Below, one piece after another: positions 24,613-33,200 of a DNA stretch of 64,000 nt (positions within the stretch are counted from its first letter, which is position 1; each line of letters starts with the position of its first letter). The notes below the pieces were generated by a model that searched no databases, was not told the DNA's origin, and saw only the letters and a list, made by a program, of their open reading frames with translations. A program made the translations under genes and the position numbers. Source of the DNA: Paramagnetospirillum magneticum AMB-1 (GTDB taxonomy: Bacteria; Pseudomonadota; Alphaproteobacteria; Rhodospirillales; Magnetospirillaceae); assembly GCF_000009985.1 (NCBI RefSeq), contig NC_007626.1, positions 2,721,943 to 2,785,942 of the forward strand. Direction: 5' to 3'.

Positions 24613-25620
24613 GTGCCGTCCTTTCTGCCCCACGCCCAATTCCCCCTCACCCGCATGCGCCGCAACCGCCGCGACGAATGGCAGCGCCGCATCGTCGCCG
24701 AGACCAAGCTGTCGGTGGACGATCTGATCTGGCCGCTGTTCGTGGTCGAGGGCAGCGGCGTGCGACAGGCGGTGGCGTCCATGCCTGGCGTCGAGCGCCT
24801 GTCCATCGATCTGCTGGTCGAAGAGGCGCGCCGCGCCGCCGATCTGGGGATTCCCGCCATCGCGGTCTTCCCCTCGGTGGAGGCCGCCCTGAAGACCCCC
24901 GACGCCGCCGAGGCGGTCAATCCCGGCAATCTGGTCTGCCGGGCGGTGCGCGCCGTCAAGAAGGCGGTTCCCACTCTCGGCATCATCTGCGACGTGGCGC
25001 TGGACCCCTACAACAGCGACGGCCATGACGGGCTGGTGATCGACGGCTATGTGGCCAACGATTCCTCGGTCGAGGCGCTGTGCCGCCAGGCGGTGGTCCA
25101 GGCCGAAGCCGGCTGCGACGTCAACGCCCCCTCGGACATGATGGACGGCCGCATCAAGGCAATTCGCGAGGCCCTGGACCAGGCCGGTTGCGACCATGTG
25201 CGCCTGCTGTCCTATGCCGCCAAATACGCCTCGGCCTTCTACGGCCCGTTCCGCGACGCGGTGGGCTCCAAGTCGGCGCTGAAGGGCGGCGACAAGAAGA
25301 CCTACCAGATGGACCCGGCCAATACCGACGAGGCCCTGCGCGAAGTGGCGCTGGATCTGGCCGAGGGCGCCGACATGGTGATGGTCAAGCCCGGCATGCC
25401 CTATCTGGACATCGTCCGCCGGGTCAAGGAGGCCTTCTCCGTCCCCACCCTGGCCTATCAGGTGTCGGGCGAGTACGCCATGATGAAGGCCGCCGCGCTG
25501 AACGGCTGGCTGGACTGGGACAAGGTGATGCTGGAAAGCCTGACGGCCTTCAAGCGCGCCGGTGCCGACGCCGTGCTCACCTACACCGCCCCCGAGGCGG
25601 CCCGCCTGCTGGCAAAGTAG
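24613..25620 (+). CDS. hemB: Porphobilinogen synthase (delta-aminolevulinate dehydratase), Mg-type
   Basis: Condenses two 5-aminolevulinate molecules to porphobilinogen in haem and chlorophyll-type tetrapyrrole synthesis. The 335-residue TIM barrel carries RMRRNRRDEWQRR at the N terminus, the two Schiff-base lysines in SYAAKYASAFYGPFRDA and MVKPGMPYLD, and GSKSALKGGDKKTYQMDPAN. The metal site reads DVALDPYNSDGHDG: Asp/Ala where Zn enzymes have Cys, so this is an Mg-dependent form. The GTG at 24613 has GGAGATCC upstream; ATG codons at 24535 or 24655 are alternatives. Confidence 0.95.
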   Translation: MPSFLPHAQFPLTRMRRNRRDEWQRRIVAETKLSVDDLIWPLFVVEGSGVRQAVASMPGVERLSIDLLVEEARRAADLGIPAIAVFPSVEAALKTPDAAEAVNPGNLVCRAVRAVKKAVPTLGIICDVALDPYNSDGHDGLVIDGYVANDSSVEALCRQAVVQAEAGCDVNAPSDMMDGRIKAIREALDQAGCDHVRLLSYAAKYASAFYGPFRDAVGSKSALKGGDKKTYQMDPANTDEALREVALDLAEGADMVMVKPGMPYLDIVRRVKEAFSVPTLAYQVSGEYAMMKAAALNGWLDWDKVMLESLTAFKRAGADAVLTYTAPEAARLLAK

Positions 25621-25678
25621 CCACCCTCACCGCAGCCAAGGCCAAGCGAACGCTCCCTTGCGCAAATTAAACATAACC

Positions 25679-25695
25679 TTGGTGTAATTAACCAA
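25679..25695. promoter_or_regulatory. Inverted repeat in the AT-rich leader of the pentapeptide gene
   Basis: TTGGT-GTAATTA-ACCAA, a 5-bp inverted repeat with a 7-bp AT-rich centre, sits 104 bp before the start codon and just upstream of an AATAAT -10-like sequence. It is a candidate operator; the role is inferred. Confidence 0.35.
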
Positions 25696-25738
25696 AGTCA
25701 ATAATAGTTTCACGCATTTCAGCGTATCATCATCCTCT

Positions 25739-25759
25739 AACACCATAAAATATGGTGTT
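25739..25759. promoter_or_regulatory. 9-bp perfect inverted repeat in the pentapeptide-gene leader
   Basis: AACACCATA-AAA-TATGGTGTT forms a perfect 9-bp stem with a 3-nt loop, 40 bp upstream of the ATG at 25799. It follows an AT-rich promoter-like zone. It could be an operator or a 5'-UTR hairpin; the short T-run after it also allows an attenuator. Confidence 0.45.
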
Positions 25760-25798
25760 TAACATGAACATTTCCGAATGTGCGGAAGGATCGACACA

Positions 25799-26311
25799 AT
25801 GACCAAGCTCACGAGCCCGCTTTGCCGTAGTGCCCTCCTCTTGGTCTTCAGCCTTACACTGGCCGTGCCGGCCCTCGCCAACGACCAGGGCGTCGTCAAT
25901 CCCGCATGCAAGCCCGAGCCCGAGAATCAGTGCGCTTTCGGCGAATTGCGAAACGCCAATCTGGTCGGCAAGGATCTGCATGACGGCAATTACGACACCG
26001 CCCGCATGGACGGAGCCAATCTGTCCGGGGCCAATCTGACGGGGTCGAGCCTGCAGGTGGCCAATCTGACCAAGGCCAATCTCTCCAAGGCCAGGCTGGT
26101 CCATGCCCACCTTCATGCCGCCCAATTGATGGGGGCCAATTTGTCCGGCGCCGACCTGTCCGACGCCATCATGACCAAGACCTTCGCCATGGGCGCCAAC
26201 TTTACGGGCGCCAATCTCTCCCATGCGTCCTTGCAAGGGGCGGATTTCTCCGGCGCCACCTGGACCGACGGACATGTGTGCAAGGATGGCTCCATCGGCG
26301 GTTGCCGCTAA
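25799..26311 (+). CDS. Secreted pentapeptide-repeat protein
   Basis: A 170-residue protein with a Sec signal peptide (residues 1 to about 28, ending ALA-N). After a Cys-containing linker, residues about 50-155 hold tandem A(N/D)LxX repeats (ANLVG, ANLSG, ANLTG, ANLTK, ANLSK, ANLSG, ADLSD, ANFTG, ANLSH, ADFSG), predicted to form a right-handed quadrilateral beta-helix in the periplasm. Four Cys flank the helix (two in CKPEPENQC, two in CKDGSIGGC), plausible disulfide caps. The AAGGA Shine-Dalgarno fits the ATG at 25799. The SUMF1-fold gene follows 24 bp later. Confidence 0.9.
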   Translation: MTKLTSPLCRSALLLVFSLTLAVPALANDQGVVNPACKPEPENQCAFGELRNANLVGKDLHDGNYDTARMDGANLSGANLTGSSLQVANLTKANLSKARLVHAHLHAAQLMGANLSGADLSDAIMTKTFAMGANFTGANLSHASLQGADFSGATWTDGHVCKDGSIGGCR

Positions 26312-26335
26312 TCCCAGGGCGAGAGGGTCGTGACC

Positions 26336-27121
26336 ATGAGATTTTTCCACGTGTTGCTTGCGACCCTTGCCGTCACGGTGCCGCTGGTCGCCCGGGCCGA
26401 CAGTCCGGCTGCGGGCAAGGTGTTCAAGGACTGCGCCTTCTGCCCCGAACTGGTGGTGATTCCCACCGGCTCGGTGATCGCCGGCAATCCCAAGGATTAC
26501 GACGATCCCGAACCCGACGCCCCCAAGCGTCCCACCGTCACCATCGCCAAGCCCTACGCCATCGGCAAATACGAGGTGACCCAGGCGGAATGGGAAGCGG
26601 TGATGGGCTCCAACCCCAGCGAGAACAAGGGACCGAGCAATCCGGTGGAGCATGTGGACTGGCGGATGGTCCAGGACTACATCGCCAAGCTGAACGCCAA
26701 GTCGGGCCAGACCTACCGCCTGCCCACCGAGGCCGAATGGGAATACGCCGCCCGCGCCGGCTCGGCCGCCACCTATTCCTACGGTGAGGACGAGAAGAAG
26801 CTGGGCGAATACGCCTGGTTCGCGGCCAATTCCGGCAATGTCACCCATCCGGTGGGCAAGCTGAAGCCCAATGCCTTCGGCCTTTACGACATGCACGGCA
26901 ATGTCTGGGAATGGACGGCCGATTGCTACATGGAAAAGTTCATCGCCGGGCTGAAGGACCAGAAATTCTCCAAGGACTGGGAAACCGGATGCTACCGCGT
27001 GACACGGGGTGGTTCGGCGCTCAACCTGCCCATGGCGGTGACCAGCTGGTACCGGGCGTCGCTCAAGCAGCCGCTGCACAATGCCAATCTGGGCTTCAGG
27101 CTGGCCAAGACCCTGCCGTGA
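26336..27121 (+). CDS. Secreted SUMF1/formylglycine-generating-enzyme-fold protein lacking the catalytic cysteines
   Basis: A 261-residue protein with a Sec signal peptide (to about residue 21, ARA-D) and an FGE-sulfatase domain: IGKYEVTQAEWEAVMG, YRLPTEAEWEYAARAG, and NAFGLYDMHGNVWEWTAD. The C-terminal block reads RGGSALNLPMAVTSWYRAS, without the Cys pair of true formylglycine-generating enzymes. It is therefore a PvdO/EgtB-like or structural member, not a sulfatase activator. It follows the pentapeptide gene and both are exported, so a shared envelope role is likely. The ATG at 26336 is chosen; a GTG at 26330 is also possible. Confidence 0.88.
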   Translation: MRFFHVLLATLAVTVPLVARADSPAAGKVFKDCAFCPELVVIPTGSVIAGNPKDYDDPEPDAPKRPTVTIAKPYAIGKYEVTQAEWEAVMGSNPSENKGPSNPVEHVDWRMVQDYIAKLNAKSGQTYRLPTEAEWEYAARAGSAATYSYGEDEKKLGEYAWFAANSGNVTHPVGKLKPNAFGLYDMHGNVWEWTADCYMEKFIAGLKDQKFSKDWETGCYRVTRGGSALNLPMAVTSWYRASLKQPLHNANLGFRLAKTLP

Positions 27122-27931
27122 TCAGAACGGCGGCGGCGTATCGGGAGAGAGGATCTCGACGCCGTCGCCGAACGCCAGGCCGCTTTCCCGCGGCAGGCAG
27201 GCCATGTTGAGCGAGGAAATGGCGCCGAACACGTTCTCGGCATTGCCACGCGGGTTATGGGGCGAATACAGCGGCACCACGTGCCACCACAGCCGGTAGC
27301 CCAGGTCGAGGATACGCCTGATCAGCGCCGCCGACTTTTCCTTGCGGTCGTTCTCCACGTAGAGAACCGGCCTGAGGCGGGTGATGGTGTCGCGGGCGCC
27401 GTCGATCACCTCGGATTCGGCCCCCTCCACGTCGATCTTGATCAGTTTGAGGGCCTGCAATCCGTAGGAATCCAGGGTGACGACGGGGCAGTCGTCGCCC
27501 ACCTCGCCGCCCAGGGACAGCCCGCCGAAATTCTCGACCCGCGACAGATCGAGATGGGGAACCTTGATGCTGCCCGCCGCGCTGCCCAGCGCCACCCGCT
27601 CGGCCCAGACATGGCGCAGGCCGTTGAGCAGCAGATTGGCCGACAGCACCGCATGGATGGAACGCTGCGCCTCGAACGCCAGCACCCGCCCGCCGGCCCC
27701 GGTCAACCCGGCCAGCGGCAGGGTCAGGCCGCCGATATTGGCGCCGGCCTCCACCACGGTATCGCCGGCCCGGACGAATTGGCGAAACAGGGCGGTCTCG
27801 CCCTCGGAATACTCGCCATAGGTGGCGAGAGAGCGCCCAACCCAAACGTCACCGACGGGGTAGAGCATGGCCCCGTAGCGGGTGGACGCCAGCCCCAGAT
27901 AGGGCGGCAGCGTCAGGGTCGGGGCGTTCAC
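27122..27931 (-). CDS. FkbM-family SAM-dependent methyltransferase
   Basis: A 269-residue protein. VVEAGANIGGLTLPLA is the SAM-binding motif I and KLIKIDVEGAESEVIDGA the FkbM signature. Members methylate hydroxyl groups on sugars or other small molecules. The start is a GTG at 27931 overlapping the GH17 stop as GTGA, so the two are coupled; the open frame extending to 28279 lies inside the GH17 gene and is rejected. Its stop is adjacent to that of the convergent SUMF1 gene. A role in modifying a surface glycan is plausible given its partner. Confidence 0.85.
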   Translation of the reverse strand: MNAPTLTLPPYLGLASTRYGAMLYPVGDVWVGRSLATYGEYSEGETALFRQFVRAGDTVVEAGANIGGLTLPLAGLTGAGGRVLAFEAQRSIHAVLSANLLLNGLRHVWAERVALGSAAGSIKVPHLDLSRVENFGGLSLGGEVGDDCPVVTLDSYGLQALKLIKIDVEGAESEVIDGARDTITRLRPVLYVENDRKEKSAALIRRILDLGYRLWWHVVPLYSPHNPRGNAENVFGAISSLNMACLPRESGLAFGDGVEILSPDTPPPF

Positions 27932-29616
27932 CGCGCCGCCCGACGCGATTGCAGCCGCGCCTCCGCCCAGAACGGCAGGATCATCACCACGACCATGGCG
28001 GCCCACACCACCATCTCCTGGTTCTCCCACAAGGCCCGGACCAGTAGCGGGATGCGGTCGGACCACAGGGGGTGCGAGGTGATGAAATCGTCGCCGCGCG
28101 ACAGGGCCCAGGCCTCGGACAGCGGCGCCGCCAGGGCCGAAAGGCCAAGGCCGATGACGAAGCGCCTTGCCATGGCGAAGCCGTCGCCGCCGAACAGCCG
28201 GCCGATGGCGAAGGCCTCGTCCCATGCCTTGCCTTGAACCGCCATGCGGCCCAGGGCGTAAAGGGTCAGCCCGATGCACGGAGTCAGGAACTCGATGGGG
28301 GGAATGTCGCGGTAGCGGCCATGGACCAGCAGGGTGGCGCCCACCACGATGGCGGCGAAGCCGTAGATGGGCATCAGCTTCTCGGCCCAGGGCCAGTTCA
28401 CCTCGCCGGGCTCGCGCCGGAACTGCAGGGACGCCGCCCAGGCCAGGGTGACGGACAGCGCCGCATGCAGGGCGATGCGCGCCCAGGCCCAGGCGTCTTC
28501 CAGCCCGTCATAGGCCATGGCCAAAGCATTGACCGCCTGCCAGGTGATGAACAGCCCGGCCAGTTGGGCCAGCACCAGCACCAGCAGCCCGCCCTTCAGG
28601 CCGTAGCGGTCGGACCGCCGCCACATCAGGGCGAAGGCCAGAGCCGAGCCGACCAGCACCGCGGCCGCAGCATGGCGCGGCCAATCGGGGCTGGGCTCCA
28701 CCGGGCCGGACATGGCGTATTTGACCCGGCGGTTCTCGTCCACCACGCCCCATTTGGCGCCCACCGTGCCTTCGAGGAAAGCCTTCCACGGCTGGTCGAA
28801 GGCCTCGACCACGTTGTAGTCGAAACCGTTTTCCTTGGAGACCAGGGCCAGGGTGCGCACGAACCGCGCCGCGTTCTCCATGTCGGCCACCGCCGGCCCG
28901 CGTGAACGGCCCCGCGTCGGCCAGCCGGCCTCGCCGATCAGGATGGGCTTGCCGAATTCCTTGGCCATGCGCTGGTAGATGGCGACGATATGCTTGGCGG
29001 CACCGTCGACGCCGATGGGCTCGTCCTCCCAATAGGGCAGGATGTGGATGGTGAGAAAGTCCACTTCCTTGGCCACTTCCGGATATTTCAGCCAGAAGGC
29101 CCAGACATCGGCATACGACACCGGCTGCTTCACCGCCGCCTTGACCTTGCGGATGTAGGCGATCAGCTGCTCGGGCGGCAGATCCTGGCGCAACAGCACC
29201 TCGTTGCCGACGATCACCCGCTTGATGACATCGGGATAGGCGTTGGCGGCCTTGATCAGCGCCTCCACCTCGGCGTCGTTAATGGCGGTCTTCTGGCCCA
29301 GCCACGCCGAATGGGTGACCTCGATCCCGTATTTGCGGCCCAGCACCGGCACCACGTCCAGCCCCTCGCGGGCGGTATAGGTGCGCACCCCCCTGGCCAC
29401 TCCCACCAGACTTTTCATGTCCTCGGCGATCTGATCCGAGGTCGGGTAGATCTTGGTGATGGGCCCCTGGCCCCGGCGGAACGGCGCGAAGGACACCGAA
29501 GGGAACGGCTCGTTGAACGACAGCTCCACTGGCACCGGCCGGTTGAACCACCACCAGCCGGCGGCATTGAGAGCGGCCAGGACGAGGACGGCGAAAACGA
29601 CGAGGAAACGGTTCAT
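27928..29616 (-). CDS. Membrane-anchored GH17-like glycoside hydrolase/transglycosylase
   Basis: A 562-residue protein. One N-terminal anchor helix (residues about 3-25) is followed by a TIM-barrel domain (about 40-300). VIVGNEVLLR carries the acid/base Glu, and PILIGEAGWPTRGR and VVEAFDQPWK carry the nucleophile-region Glu residues of GH17 beta-1,3-glucanase/glucosyltransferases. About seven transmembrane helices follow from residue 310 to the end. Such proteins in proteobacteria (NdvC-like) are linked to cyclic or linear beta-glucan synthesis. It is the upstream partner of the FkbM methyltransferase. Confidence 0.83.
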   Translation of the reverse strand: MNRFLVVFAVLVLAALNAAGWWWFNRPVPVELSFNEPFPSVSFAPFRRGQGPITKIYPTSDQIAEDMKSLVGVARGVRTYTAREGLDVVPVLGRKYGIEVTHSAWLGQKTAINDAEVEALIKAANAYPDVIKRVIVGNEVLLRQDLPPEQLIAYIRKVKAAVKQPVSYADVWAFWLKYPEVAKEVDFLTIHILPYWEDEPIGVDGAAKHIVAIYQRMAKEFGKPILIGEAGWPTRGRSRGPAVADMENAARFVRTLALVSKENGFDYNVVEAFDQPWKAFLEGTVGAKWGVVDENRRVKYAMSGPVEPSPDWPRHAAAAVLVGSALAFALMWRRSDRYGLKGGLLVLVLAQLAGLFITWQAVNALAMAYDGLEDAWAWARIALHAALSVTLAWAASLQFRREPGEVNWPWAEKLMPIYGFAAIVVGATLLVHGRYRDIPPIEFLTPCIGLTLYALGRMAVQGKAWDEAFAIGRLFGGDGFAMARRFVIGLGLSALAAPLSEAWALSRGDDFITSHPLWSDRIPLLVRALWENQEMVVWAAMVVVMILPFWAEARLQSRRAAR

Positions 29617-29628
29617 CTACAACCTATT

Positions 29629-29734
29629 TGTCATTCCGACGACCCGCGGGAGGAGGCATCCCCTCCTGGCATATCGGGTCAGAATCGGCACCATCGGATC
29701 AGGCGGAGATCCCTCGCCTTGGCTCGGGATGACA
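29629..29734. repeat. Dispersed element with 11-bp inverted ends (copy 1)
   Basis: TGTCATTCCGA at the left end and TCGGGATGACA at the right end match as inverted repeats at 10 of 11 positions. The right part contains GGAGATCCCTCGCCTTGGC before the end, nearly the same as in the copy at 55876-55977. No ORF fits inside. It is a MITE-like or REP-like intergenic element of 106 bp between the GH17 and LEA-lipoprotein genes. Confidence 0.7.
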
Positions 29735-29758
29735 AACTGCCTTCGCCCCATTGCCGCG

Positions 29759-30235
29759 TCAATTCTTCTTGGCGGCACCACCCAGGGCCGAGGCAAAGTC
29801 GAAATCGCCATTGGTCTCGAAGCCGGCGCTGCGCCCGCCCGCGCCGGCCAGAAACAAGGTCCCCGACATGCGGTAGGCCAGGCCCGAGGAAGCCGGGGCG
29901 CCCAGAACCTGACGCACCAGATCGGTGGTGGAGACATGGGCCGTGCCCTCCACCTCCGCCTCGCCCAGGCGCGGCACAGTCACCGCCTTGTCGCTGGTGC
30001 CCTTGGCGAAGGTCTTGCCGTTGACGTCGATGGCAAAGCGCATTCCATCGACGCTCATGGGAACGTTATTGGGATTGCGCACCCGCAGCGTCACGGCAAG
30101 GCGCTGCTCCATCAGCGAGACATCCATCGGCACCATGGAGACCAGCACCACCTCGGGCGGCTCGGCGAATTCGGACGGCGTGCAGGCGGCAAGGCCAAGA
30201 GCCAGGACAAGCATCGTCAACCACTTGGACGACAT
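29759..30235 (-). CDS. LEA-type-2 (WHy domain) lipoprotein
   Basis: A 158-residue protein with a lipoprotein signal (hydrophobic core then LAAC lipobox, Cys near residue 18). The mature part has an LEA14/WHy-like beta-sandwich pattern: LRVRNPNNVPMSVDGMRFAIDVNGK. Such domains are tied to desiccation or stress tolerance, but the bacterial role is unknown. It starts with an ATG whose A overlaps the dnaE stop region, so it is probably co-transcribed downstream of dnaE. Confidence 0.82.
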   Translation of the reverse strand: MSSKWLTMLVLALGLAACTPSEFAEPPEVVLVSMVPMDVSLMEQRLAVTLRVRNPNNVPMSVDGMRFAIDVNGKTFAKGTSDKAVTVPRLGEAEVEGTAHVSTTDLVRQVLGAPASSGLAYRMSGTLFLAGAGGRSAGFETNGDFDFASALGGAAKKN

Positions 30236-33200
30236 CAGATTTCCTCCACCTCGGCGATGCCGGGAATGCTGCGCAGAGAACCCATGAATTTGGGCGAAAG
30301 GGTGATGTTGGATTTGAGGCCCAATTCCACTTCGCGATTATCGGCCCGCGCCACGATGCGGACCAGATTGCGCCCCCTGGCCTCGCCGTTGATCAGATCC
30401 GCAAGCTGCCGGATGGCGCTGTCGTCGGAGATGATGACGCGAATGCCGGCGGCGGCCTTGGCCGCCTCCTGGTCCAGCGAGGCGATGCGCTGGCAGGTCA
30501 TGCGCAGCTGATCCTCCTCCAGCTTGGCATCCACGTCGATGAGCAGCGGCCCGCCGGCATCCAGCAATTCCCGCGAGGTGGCAAGGATTTCCGAGAAACA
30601 GGTGACCTCGAACATGCCGCTAGCGTCGGAGAATTGCAGGAAGGCATAACGCGAGCCCTTGGCCGACACCCGCTCCTGCTTGGACAGCAGCGACCCGGCG
30701 AGGCGTACCCTGCCCTTGCCGCCCGACTGCAGGTGACGGGGTAATTCGGCGATCTTCAGCACGTTGAGGCGCTTCATGCTCTTGGCATAGGCGTCCAGCG
30801 GATGGGCGGAAAGGTAGAAGCCCACCGCCTCGAATTCCTGGTTGAGCTTCTCGTGGGGCGACCAGTCGGGGCCGCTTTCCAGCTTCAGCGTCGGCGCGTT
30901 GGAGCCACCCAGCAGGCTCATCTGGCTGGAATCCCGGTCCTCGGCGGCGCTGGCGGCATAGCGGCACAATGTGTCGGCGTTCTTGAACAGCCGCCCCCGG
31001 TTCTTGTCGAGGGAATCGAAGACGCCGGCCTTGACCATGTTCTCCAATTGGCGGCGGTTCAGCACCTTGGAATCCATGCGCGCCGCGAAATCGCCCACAT
31101 CCTTGAAGCGCCCGCCGCGCTCGCGCTCGTCGACCAGCGATTTCATGGCCGCCTCGCCCACATTCTTCAGCGCCGCCAGGGCGTAGCGCACGGCGGAGCC
31201 GCCATCGGGCAGAACCTCCACCGAGAAGGTGGGCTGCGAGGCATTGATATCGGGCGGCAGCAGCTTGATGCCCAGGCGGTCCAGCTCCTGGCGGAACGAA
31301 TTGAGCTTGTCGGTATTGCTCATTTCGTAGGTCATGGTCGCCGCCATGAACTCGGCGGGATAATTGGCCTTCAGCCAGGCCGTCTGATAGGCGATCAGGG
31401 CATAGGCCGCCGCGTGGCTCTTGTTGAAGCCGTATTCGGCGAACTTGGCCACCTTGTCGAAGATCATGGAGGCCTGGCCGCCGTCGACGGCGCGCGCCGT
31501 GGCGCCCTCGACGAACTTGGCCCGCTGGCGGTCCATCTCCTCGCGGTCCTTCTTGCCCATGGCACGGCGCAGCAGATCGGCGCCGCCCAGGGAATAGCCC
31601 GACAGCACCTGGGCGATCTGCATCACCTGCTCCTGATAGACCATGATCCCGAAGGTCTCCTTCAGAATCGGCTCCAGCAGCGGATGCATGTAGTCCGGCT
31701 CTTCCTTGCCGTGCTTACAGGCGATGTAACGCGGAATCTGGTCCATGGGACCGGGGCGGTACAGCGCCACCACGGCGATCAGGTCTTCCAGCCGGTTGGG
31801 GCCCATCTTGCGCAGCACGTCGCGCATGCCCGAACTTTCCAGCTGGAACACGCCGGCCGCATCGCCCCGCGACAACAGCTCGTAGGATTTGGCGTCGTCC
31901 AGCGGAATGGCCGACAGGTCGATATCGATGCCCTTGGTCTTCTTGACGTGCTTCACCGCCGTGACCATCACGGTCAGCGTCTTGAGGCCCAGGAAGTCGA
32001 ACTTCACCAGACCGGCGGATTCCACCCATTTCATGTTGAACTGGGTGACCGGCATGTCGGAGCGTGGATCGCGGTACAGCGGCACCAGCTCGTCCAAGGG
32101 ACGGTCGCCGATCACCACGCCCGCCGCATGGGTCGAGGCGTGGCGGTACAGACCCTCCAGCTTCATGGCCAGATCGATCAGGTGGGACACCGCCTCGTCC
32201 CTCTCCTTCTGCTCCTTGAGCAGCGGCTCGCTTTCCAGCGCCTGTTCCAGGGTCATGGGATTGGCGGGATTGTTGGGCACCAGCTTGCAAATGCGGTCCA
32301 CCTGGCCGTAAGGCATCTGCAGCACGCGGCCCACGTCGCGCAGCACGGCGCGGGCCTGCAGCTTTCCGAAGGTGATGATCTGCGCCACCTGGGAATAGCC
32401 GTACTTGCCCTGCACGTAGCGGATGGTCTCTTCGCGCCGGTCCTGGCAGAAATCGATATCGAAGTCGGGCATGGAGACGCGTTCGGGATTGAGGAACCGC
32501 TCGAACAGCAGCCCCCAGCGCAACGGATCGAGATCGGTGATGGTCAGCGCCCAGGCCACCGCCGAACCCGCGCCGGAACCACGGCCCGGCCCGACGGGAA
32601 TTTCCTGGGCCTTGGACCATTGGATGAAGTCCGACACGATGAGGAAGTAGCCGGGAAAGCCCATCTCCTCGATGACGTTCAGCTCGAACTCGATCCGCTC
32701 GCGGTAGGGCTTGGCGGCGTGTTCCTTCTCGTCGTCGGTCATGCCCTCCTTGAAGACGTGCTTTTCCAGCCGCGCCTCCAGGCCTTCCCAGGTCTTCTTG
32801 CGCAGCACCTCGGCCTCGGTCAGGCCGTCCATGCGGTAAGGCGGCAGAATCGGCTTGCGCTTGGCCACGCCGAAGGCGCAGCGCCGGGCGATCACCAGGG
32901 TGTTGTCGCAGGCCTCGGGCAGGTCTGCGAACAGCGCCCGCATCTCCTCCGGCGACTTGAAATAGTGCTCGGGCGTCAGGCGGCGGCGCTCGTCCTGGGA
33001 GATGTAGGCGCCCTCGGCGATGCAGACCAGGGCGTCATGGGCCTCGTACATGCCCCGGTCGGCGAAGAACGCCTCGTTGGTGGCCACCAGCGGCAGGTCA
33101 TGCTTGTAGGCCAGGGAGACAAGCAGGGGCTCGATGCGGTCCTCGACCTCAAGGTTGTGGCGCATCAGCTCCACATAGCAGCGCCCGGCGAAGGCCCGCG

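Noticed and set aside
26336..27121. Formylglycine-generating enzyme for sulfatases
   Set aside because: The Cys pair of the active site is absent and no sulfatase gene is nearby.
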